DNA of 59,642 nucleotides from Candidatus Electryonea clarkiae (lineage in GTDB: Bacteria; Electryoneota; Electryoneia; Electryoneales; Electryoneaceae): contig JAVCCM010000029.1 in assembly GCA_030765455.1 (NCBI GenBank), forward strand, positions 1-59,642, in the 5' to 3' direction. Position 1 is the first letter of the stretch; each line of letters begins with the position of its first letter. The position numbers and the translations under genes were made by a program. Below are positions 54,294 through 59,642 of this stretch, in pieces. The notes beneath the pieces were generated by a model. The model ran no database searches. It was not told the DNA's origin and worked only from the letters and a program-made list of their open reading frames with translations.

Positions 54294-54509
54294 TTCCCCG
54301 AAGGGGAATAATGTGAATAGCCACAGGTGAAACCTGTGGGACAAAATCTTAAATAACAACAACTCTGAAGGAGTTGAACTATTTTGATTCTCACAAGGAC
54401 TGCATGTTGAGTAAATAGCGTTGTCGAACCCCTTCAGGGTTCCTTCAATTGGATTACATTGTCCCATGGGTTTCACCCATGGCTATTCATATTTATCTCC
54501 TTCGGAGAT
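54294..54509. repeat. Six-hairpin mirrored palindromic element
   Basis: Three hairpins with GAA loops (TTCCCC at 54294; CCACAGGT at 54321; AACTCT at 54361) are followed by three in reverse order with TTC-containing loops (AACCC at 54427; CCATGGGT at 54464; ATCTCC at 54495). The flanks mirror each other: GAATAG-hairpin-GACAA on the left against TTGTC-hairpin-CTATTC on the right. The two halves have different stem sequences, yet each stem still pairs with itself. It lies between the convergent cvpA and nitroreductase genes. No coding frame. Confidence 0.85.
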
Positions 54510-54550
54510 GTTTATCAGAGTTTTTGAAAATCCTTATATCCAGTAAATTA

Positions 54551-55180
54551 TCAAGCAGAAAAAATCCTACCAAAATCTTCATCATAAGCAATATCAGAAA
54601 CAGCAAGCCTTTTCACCCGTTCCGGCATGGGATTCAGCTCATATCCGACGGTCAGCAGCATTACCGGGACATAATTTTCAGGGATATGGAAATCTTCCAT
54701 CACTTTGTCAGCATGAAATCCTATCACAGCAGCGGTGCTTAAACCCATCTCAACTGCGGCTAACATCATTACTCCTGTCATAATGGAGGTACTTCGGATC
54801 GCTTCATCTCGCTGTATTTCAGGTCGAGTACCATAGAATTTTTCAGCGACTACCTTGAGGTGGGTATCGTCAGGATAATATCCTTTTGATATCCAGTCTT
54901 CAGTGAACAAATCAATATCTTCATGCGCATCGATTTTACCCAGCACGATCAAAACCGCCGAGGCATCCAGGAGATGTTTCTGATTTAATGAGGCGGCATG
55001 CAGCTTTTCTTTGCCTTCCGGGCTTTTTACGGTAATAAAACGCCAATGATTCAGGTTGAAAGATGATGGCGCAAGGGTTGATAGAGTGATGAGTTTTTCA
55101 AGTTCTTCATCCGAAATTTTCTTTGATGGATCGTAGGAATGTACTGATCTTCTCGTATGGATTGCTTCAGTAACTGTCAT
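54551..55180 (-). CDS. Nitroreductase family protein
   Basis: 209-residue FMN-dependent oxidoreductase. 'AIHTRRSVHSYDPSKKISDEEL' holds the FMN-phosphate Arg pair, 'TLAPSSFNLNHWRFITVKSPEGKEKL' and 'AVEMGLSTAAVIGFHADKVMEDF' complete the family pattern, and the end 'MLLTVGYELNPMPERVKRLAVSDI' is typical. Related to the YdgI/NfnB-type enzymes that reduce nitro groups, quinones or other electron acceptors. Physiological substrate unknown. Confidence 0.92.
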   Translation of the reverse strand: MTVTEAIHTRRSVHSYDPSKKISDEELEKLITLSTLAPSSFNLNHWRFITVKSPEGKEKLHAASLNQKHLLDASAVLIVLGKIDAHEDIDLFTEDWISKGYYPDDTHLKVVAEKFYGTRPEIQRDEAIRSTSIMTGVMMLAAVEMGLSTAAVIGFHADKVMEDFHIPENYVPVMLLTVGYELNPMPERVKRLAVSDIAYDEDFGRIFSA

Positions 55181-55327
55181 GGTAAATCCTAAATAATATG
55201 AGTTGTAAATGATTACAAAAAATGATCGATTTATTCTCTATTGATTACCTGTACGGCTTGAAGTGAACATATATCACAATAACTTACTCAGCATTAAAGA
55301 GATAATCATCAATCTTATATTTATTAA

Positions 55328-56251
55328 CTACAAATTCGGTTTTTTGTTTCTGATAATATATCCTGATGCGGTCGCTACTCCGAACAATACGATTGCCGCA
55401 CCTGTAATAAGTGGCAGGTCAATTGGTTCATCGAGGATCAACCGACTGCCAAAAGCTGCTACCAATGGAACCAGGTAGTTAAATATTCCCGCCCTGGAGG
55501 CTTCGATCCTGCTAACCACTTTCGCCCAGAAAGTAAAGGCGATAATGGTGCAGACAATAGCTAAAAACAGCACTGACCAGACAAGAGGAGGTGGAGCATG
55601 AATCGTTGTCTCCACTAATGGCCGGTTAATCATGAATAAAAGCGGAATGCTTCCCAGGCTCATAGTTGCCGCTGTACTCGTAATTGCGCCTATCCGAGGA
55701 GTGTAGTAACGTAATCCGACAGTATAAATTCCGTAACTCAGTGGCGCTCCCATTGTGATGAGAACACCTGAAATTGTAATCAGCCGGAGATCGGAAGGCA
55801 TTTCTCGGCCCAATACTACAACTGATATGCCGACCAATCCGATAATCAAGCCAATCCAGGTTCTTAGTGCTACTTTTTCTTTTAAAGTCAGTGAGGCAAA
55901 AATCGCTATTGACGTTGGGTTCAAAGCGATCACTAAGGCTGCAAGCGAAGCAGGAATTTTAGTCTGCCCGGTATTCAGGGAGATGTTATAACCTATTACT
56001 GCAAACAGACCAAGAATTGTAAGCCATAATAGATCTTTCAGATTTAGCGATGTTTTGTTTCGTTTCAGACGGTAAAAAGCAACCGGTCCGAAGATGAGGA
56101 GTACTGGTAAGAAACGCAAAACGACCAGTTGTCCCGGATTAACATAATCCAGGGCAATCCTGATTGCTACAAAAGAAAATCCCCACACTGCCATGGCAAA
56201 TAGCGCCAGAAAGGTCGTGAGGGGATCTATAGTTACGGAAGATTGTTTCAG
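55328..56251 (-). CDS. DMT-superfamily EamA transporter, probable CTG start
   Basis: Ten-helix inner-membrane permease with two EamA repeats ('[21 protein letters not shown]', '[39 protein letters not shown]' region, and '[50 protein letters not shown]' region). The first ATG, at 56194, would cut helix 1 in half; the frame stays open upstream and reads '[16 protein letters not shown]', restoring a complete helix. A CTG at 56251 overlaps the thioredoxin stop (CTGA) and is preceded by AAGGTGAT at proper spacing, so a CTG start coupled to thioredoxin translation is proposed (307 residues). Exports or imports metabolites; substrate unknown. Confidence 0.8.
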   Translation of the reverse strand: MKQSSVTIDPLTTFLALFAMAVWGFSFVAIRIALDYVNPGQLVVLRFLPVLLIFGPVAFYRLKRNKTSLNLKDLLWLTILGLFAVIGYNISLNTGQTKIPASLAALVIALNPTSIAIFASLTLKEKVALRTWIGLIIGLVGISVVVLGREMPSDLRLITISGVLITMGAPLSYGIYTVGLRYYTPRIGAITSTAATMSLGSIPLLFMINRPLVETTIHAPPPLVWSVLFLAIVCTIIAFTFWAKVVSRIEASRAGIFNYLVPLVAAFGSRLILDEPIDLPLITGAAIVLFGVATASGYIIRNKKPNL

Positions 56252-56580
56252 TCTATCACCTTTTCGACCATTGCAGCTATGTTGGCTTTTGGCACGGCTC
56301 CGACGATACGATCTTCTTCTTCACCGTTTTTGAATAAGATCAACGTGGGAATACCCCTGATTCCCAGCGAAGTGGCTTTTGCCGGATTATCATCAGTATT
56401 GACTTTTACAACTTTTAGTTTTCCTGTAAATTGATCTGCGACTTCTTGCACTGCTGGACTTACCATACGGCATGGTGCACACCAGGGCGCCCAAAAATCT
56501 ACCAGTACAGGGATATCAGATTTAAGTACCTCAGATTCAAATGTTGCATCAGTAACATCATGTGCAGAGTGTTCACTCAT
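56248..56580 (-). CDS. trxA: Thioredoxin
   Basis: About 110 residues from the ATG at 56580 (GGAG 7 nt upstream; a TTG 12 nt earlier is less likely). Cytosolic disulfide reductant with '[24 protein letters not shown]' carrying a CxxC active site in which Ala replaces the usual Gly (WCAPC), '[32 protein letters not shown]' region with the cis-Pro. Upstream of, and overlapping, the EamA transporter gene. Confidence 0.93.
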   Translation of the reverse strand: MSEHSAHDVTDATFESEVLKSDIPVLVDFWAPWCAPCRMVSPAVQEVADQFTGKLKVVKVNTDDNPAKATSLGIRGIPTLILFKNGEEEDRIVGAVPKANIAAMVEKVID

Positions 56581-56667
56581 CTTTTTCTCCAAATGTTTAA
56601 AATAAATTACTCTCTATATATTACCTAAAAAGAGAGTCAAATCTCTATTGATAACTGCGAAAATTAG

Positions 56668-56886
56668 TTAACAACAGTTAGTTTTTGTTTGTTTATCTGT
56701 TTTTACATCATAACAGTATTTATACCCAGATGGTGAACAACAAGAGCACAACTTCTTCATACTCATACATATCGGAAGAAATCCGAAAAATCCCCACTTG
56801 CTTTTTGAGAGTAATCCAGATATCATAATCAGAAATCCTAATCCAATTAAAATCCTGTCTTTGCAACTCAATGTTTCATTGTTCAT
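56668..56886 (-). CDS. DUF2892-like small membrane protein, cysteine-rich
   Basis: About 72 residues from the ATG at 56886 (AGGTGG upstream). Two hydrophobic stretches ('RILIGLGFLIMISGLLSK' and 'WGFFGFLPICMSM') match the DUF2892/YgaP membrane module, also seen at 30821. The C terminus is unusually rich in cysteine ('LCSCCSPSGYKYC' and a final 'NCC'). It lies 87 bp upstream of thioredoxin on the same strand, hinting at thiol or sulfur chemistry; that is inference. Confidence 0.7.
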   Translation of the reverse strand: MNNETLSCKDRILIGLGFLIMISGLLSKSKWGFFGFLPICMSMKKLCSCCSPSGYKYCYDVKTDKQTKTNCC

Positions 56887-56916
56887 TAAAAATCCACCTG
56901 TTCGTGTATTGTCCAA

Positions 56917-57689
56917 TTTGATGCAGATACCATACAGAGGTTACATCGATTTTACTATGATGGTATCTCTCCGGCTCTGTTTGTCGTGATTTTGTCTGAA
57001 CTTCAATATCATATATACGCACCTTCCGTTCAAGATCTTTAAGAGAGAGTAACTGAGTCGTTTTTCCATTTGTAGGGGCAGGATTTATCAGCCCACAGGT
57101 TTAAGAAGATAATGATATCTATGTAAATATATCTGGATATAATAGTTCTTGAAAGTTTTGCATCATCGGCAAGCCGACATCTGATTTTGCGATGAAAGCG
57201 GCTTTATAGCTGATCCCCAACCGCGCCGTCGATGGGTACTTAAAAGGACCACGCCGACTTCGCTATATACAGGTCTGCACATACGATCGAGTGTTTTCGG
57301 TGCTGCCAATCCGAAAACAGGCGAAATACATGCTCTGATCTTCGACAGGATGGATACTGGTCGTTTTCAAAGAGTTCTTGATGAATTCGCCAAGCAAACT
57401 GCCAAACGGAAGATAATGCTGGTTTTTGATAACATATCATGGATGTCCCCTGAATTGCCCCTGAATTATCCTGAATTGCAACACGAATGATGTTTTATTT
57501 ATTATGGTTTTATTAGTCAAAACTTGACTTCATCTTTTTTTTTTTTCGTAAGTTACAATTGTGTCAAATTATTATTAAGTTGTTCCATGTTTTTTATTCC
57601 AGCCATTCCGATATATGAAGAATAAAAAAACGAGGGGAAATGAATGGCTTTCCTATCCGTAAAATTCTTATCTTTAAGGAGGCAGTATT
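56917..57689. other. Gene-poor region with transposase remnant
   Basis: About 770 bp without an intact gene. It holds a half-copy of the GGGGCAG repeat (about 57073-57092), the IS630-type transposase fragment (57185-57490), and a T-rich stretch (about 57530-57547) ahead of the small exported-protein gene. The downstream part should hold that gene's promoter. Confidence 0.55.
57185..57490 (+). pseudogene. IS630-family transposase fragment
   Basis: An open 101-codon stretch without a start codon, bounded by stops. It reads 'FCDESGFIADPQPRRRWV', 'SSVFGAANPKTGEIHALIFD', 'FQRVLDEFAKQ' and 'KIMLVFDNISWMSPEL': the core of an IS630/Tc1-type DDE transposase, with the first Asp in 'CDESGF' and the second in 'FDNISW' (usually 'DNASWH'). 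The N-terminal DNA-binding part and the C-terminal Glu segment are missing, so it is dead. The end appears scrambled after 'SPEL'. Confidence 0.8.
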
Positions 57690-58091
57690 ATGTGGAAAAA
57701 GTTACTATTGGCAGTTTCCGTGTTTAGCTTGCTTTTTGCGGGAACAAATTCAAGAGCGTGGGTATGGCCTGTAGATTTCTTTGAAAATGGAGTCGAAACC
57801 CATGATGTTGAGGTACACTGGACAACATCAGCGACTCGTTCCTATTCTCAAATTGGAAACGAGGGTACAGATGATGCTAATATCCATGTTACAATTCGTA
57901 ATAATGATGGGCCAATTGTTCATGATCACCAGGTAAATGATCCACCTGACAATTTCTATTTCGAATTTTGGGAGGATCACAATGAGGATATACACGGATA
58001 TCAAATACGAGCAGCAGTTACGGGCGGTGACTATCCAGAAGATTCTTATATAGCTGTTAAAGTTGAGTATCCAGTATCAGGAGGTTGGTAA
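57690..58091 (+). CDS. Small exported protein of unknown function
   Basis: 133 residues with AAGGAGG as ribosome-binding site. Signal peptide 'WKKLLLAVSVFSLLFAGTNSRA' followed by a mature part of about 110 residues rich in Asp, His and aromatics ('VEVHWTTSATRSY', 'NIHVTIRNNDGPIVHDHQV', 'FYFEFWEDHNEDIHGYQIRAAV'), probably a single beta-sandwich domain. No family recognised. The beta-helix gene starts 110 bp downstream on the same strand. Confidence 0.75.
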   Translation: MWKKLLLAVSVFSLLFAGTNSRAWVWPVDFFENGVETHDVEVHWTTSATRSYSQIGNEGTDDANIHVTIRNNDGPIVHDHQVNDPPDNFYFEFWEDHNEDIHGYQIRAAVTGGDYPEDSYIAVKVEYPVSGGW

Positions 58092-58201
58092 AGCTTTAAT
58101 TATTATTTTCAACCAGAGTTCGATAAGACAAAATATCAGGGTAAGACATTTGTCTATCCCTGGTATTTTAAATTCATATTTTAACAAAGGATTATCAAGA
58201 A

Positions 58202-59642
58202 ATGAAGAGAATATCCCTTTTAATCCTGTCAATATTTTTATATTGTCTGGCGAAAGGTGATATTATTCTTGTCCCTGACGACTATGATACAATTCAATCT
58301 GCAGTTAACGCTGTCAATGATGGAGATACAATTATAGTTGAACATGGTACTTATAATGAAAATATAGTTGCCAATCACAGTTCATTCACTCTTGCCAGCC
58401 GTTATCTCCTCGATGAGGACTCTTCACACATTGACTCTACAATAATTCGTGCGCTTGACAATAATGATTACTATTCTCCAATTAGAGTTTACCTGGAGCG
58501 AGAGGATTTGGTGCATATTGCGGGACTTTCAATCACAGGCGGCAGGTTGGGACACCCTAACCATAATTATCATTCACAAAGCGGAGGTGGAATTTACATC
58601 GAGGGAGGAAGCTTCTATCTTCAAAACTGTTCAATTTTTGATAACATTGCTTGGAGTGGAGGAGGAATACATTTAGAAGAAACTGAGGGTATTGTAGAAT
58701 ATTGTTCAATATATAATAACCGATTCAAGCTATGCGGCGGCGGAATTTGTTTCTCCCTCGACGAGCACCTTGAAGACGATAGAACCGGACGTGTTACATT
58801 TGAAAATAATCATATTCATAATAACATGATGGTGGATTCTACCTTTGCCGGTACATGGGGTGGCGGGATCGGTATAGCCTGTCAGTGGTCTGTAGCTGGA
58901 ATTATTCACAATAATATCATTGAAGGAAATGTAGTTATTCAGGATGGAGGTGGAATAGCGATCGGTTTCAGCAACATGGTAGAACAAAATGAATGGCTAA
59001 TTTCTGGTAATACAATATCTAACAATTCAGCGTCTTTTGGTGGAGGGATACAAACAAATGGTGTTTATCGATTAAACTTCCATCACAATACAGTTGAATT
59101 TAATAGCGCAACTGATGGTTGGGGGGACGCAATAGATATAGCTAATGAATTCAGTCCCATAAATAACATTCACCATAATCTTTTTCGCAACAATCATGGA
59201 GATTTGGGAGGTTCAATTATTACAAAAGCTGATTGTAATATTTATAACAATATGTTTATTAATAATTACGCCAGATACATGTCAGTTATAATGCTTTGGA
59301 GAGGTCACAATAGAGGTGGAATAACAGCAGAAGTTGAAGGAAATATTTTCTTTAATAACGGATTTGATGTAAATGATCCCGATGTGTACGTTGCTGCAGT
59401 ATCTGCATATACAACAGACAACATCATTAATTTAAATCACAATGATTTCATTGGAAACAGAGGTTACGCTGTCGGATTACCTGAACCGGGTGTACTTTTA
59501 CCAGGGGAAATTAATGCCGACAGCAACTACTGGGGCGATCCTTCCGGACCTTATCATTCAGAAGAAAATCCCAACGGTCTCGGTGATACGGTTCGTTCCA
59601 ATATCAGCATTGAACCGTTTTCAACTACTCCCTTCACGGCGC
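58202..59642 (+). CDS. Right-handed parallel beta-helix (pectate-lyase-like) secreted protein, 3' end cut by window
   Basis: The frame is open from the ATG at 58202 to the end of the window (480 codons), so the C terminus is missing. A signal peptide ('KRISLLILSIFLYCLAKG') precedes 'VPDDYDTIQSAVNAVNDGDTIIVEHGTYNENI', the usual opening of the right-handed beta-helix family, then many coils with 'SGGGIYIEGG', 'GGGIHLEE', 'NNHIHNNM', 'GGGIAIGFSN' and 'FHHNTVEFN', and 'DSNYWGDPSGPYHSEENPNGLGD' near the cut. Such proteins bind or cleave polysaccharides, or simply decorate the surface. A T9SS tail would be expected beyond the window. Confidence 0.85.
   Translation, partial: MKRISLLILSIFLYCLAKGDIILVPDDYDTIQSAVNAVNDGDTIIVEHGTYNENIVANHSSFTLASRYLLDEDSSHIDSTIIRALDNNDYYSPIRVYLEREDLVHIAGLSITGGRLGHPNHNYHSQSGGGIYIEGGSFYLQNCSIFDNIAWSGGGIHLEETEGIVEYCSIYNNRFKLCGGGICFSLDEHLEDDRTGRVTFENNHIHNNMMVDSTFAGTWGGGIGIACQWSVAGIIHNNIIEGNVVIQDGGGIAIGFSNMVEQNEWLISGNTISNNSASFGGGIQTNGVYRLNFHHNTVEFNSATDGWGDAIDIANEFSPINNIHHNLFRNNHGDLGGSIITKADCNIYNNMFINNYARYMSVIMLWRGHNRGGITAEVEGNIFFNNGFDVNDPDVYVAAVSAYTTDNIINLNHNDFIGNRGYAVGLPEPGVLLPGEINADSNYWGDPSGPYHSEENPNGLGDTVRSNISIEPFSTTPFTA

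Overview
The window looks like a chromosomal piece from a bacterium of the FCB group (Calditrichota, Marinimicrobiota, Ignavibacteria or a relative). Four large secreted proteins end in the 'YPNPFN'-type C-terminal domain used by type IX secretion (T9SS). They sit beside many lipoproteins, an ExbB/ExbD/TonB set, bactofilin, and AT-rich intergenic DNA full of palindromic repeats. No rRNA, tRNA, CRISPR array or intact insertion sequence was seen. The taxonomic placement is inference from gene content only.

Layout. 0.6-6.8 kb, minus strand: a four-gene run of secreted or surface proteins. These are an arylsulfotransferase-like protein with a lamin-tail domain (LTD), an FGE-like lipoprotein, a CotH-kinase-like protein with LTD, dockerin-type loops and a T9SS tail, and a cohesin-like lipoprotein. 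7-11 kb: a DUF1566 T9SS protein, an SGNH-hydrolase-like lipoprotein with its motifs in permuted order, and a haem-motif/beta-barrel protein. 11-17 kb: an SDR enzyme, repeat-rich spacers, an FG-GAP T9SS protein, two tiny zinc ribbons and 1-pyrroline-5-carboxylate dehydrogenase. 17.3-19.2 kb: an AT-rich TcmP/three-Cys (DUF5131) pair that looks imported. 19.1-21 kb: exbB-exbD-tonB on the minus strand. 21.3-25.8 kb: a Tat-type radical SAM protein, then a pyrR-pyrB-pyrC operon behind a probable attenuator. 25.8-35.5 kb: two thioredoxin-like lipoproteins, nitrilase, aminotransferase, queC with a transporter, signal peptidase I, an SMP-30-like lipoprotein, rlmB, and an M23 peptidase-bactofilin pair.

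35.6-43.8 kb carries a complete F-type ATP synthase cluster (atpZ, I, B, E, F, H, A, G, D, C) ending in a clear terminator. 43.8-59.6 kb: a TPR protein and a VanZ-Mth938-like fusion, a HAD phosphatase, polA, an rsuA/rluB-type pseudouridine synthase, an orphan corrinoid protein, HIT, rpsU-yqeY-cvpA, a striking six-hairpin palindromic element, nitroreductase, thioredoxin with an EamA transporter, an IS630 transposase remnant, and a beta-helix protein cut by the window end.

The most interesting candidates are: (1) the cohesin/dockerin/CotH surface operon, (2) the apparently circularly permuted SGNH hydrolase, (3) the VanZ-Mth938 fusion, (4) the pyr attenuator, and (5) structured intergenic repeats whose stems vary while pairing is kept.
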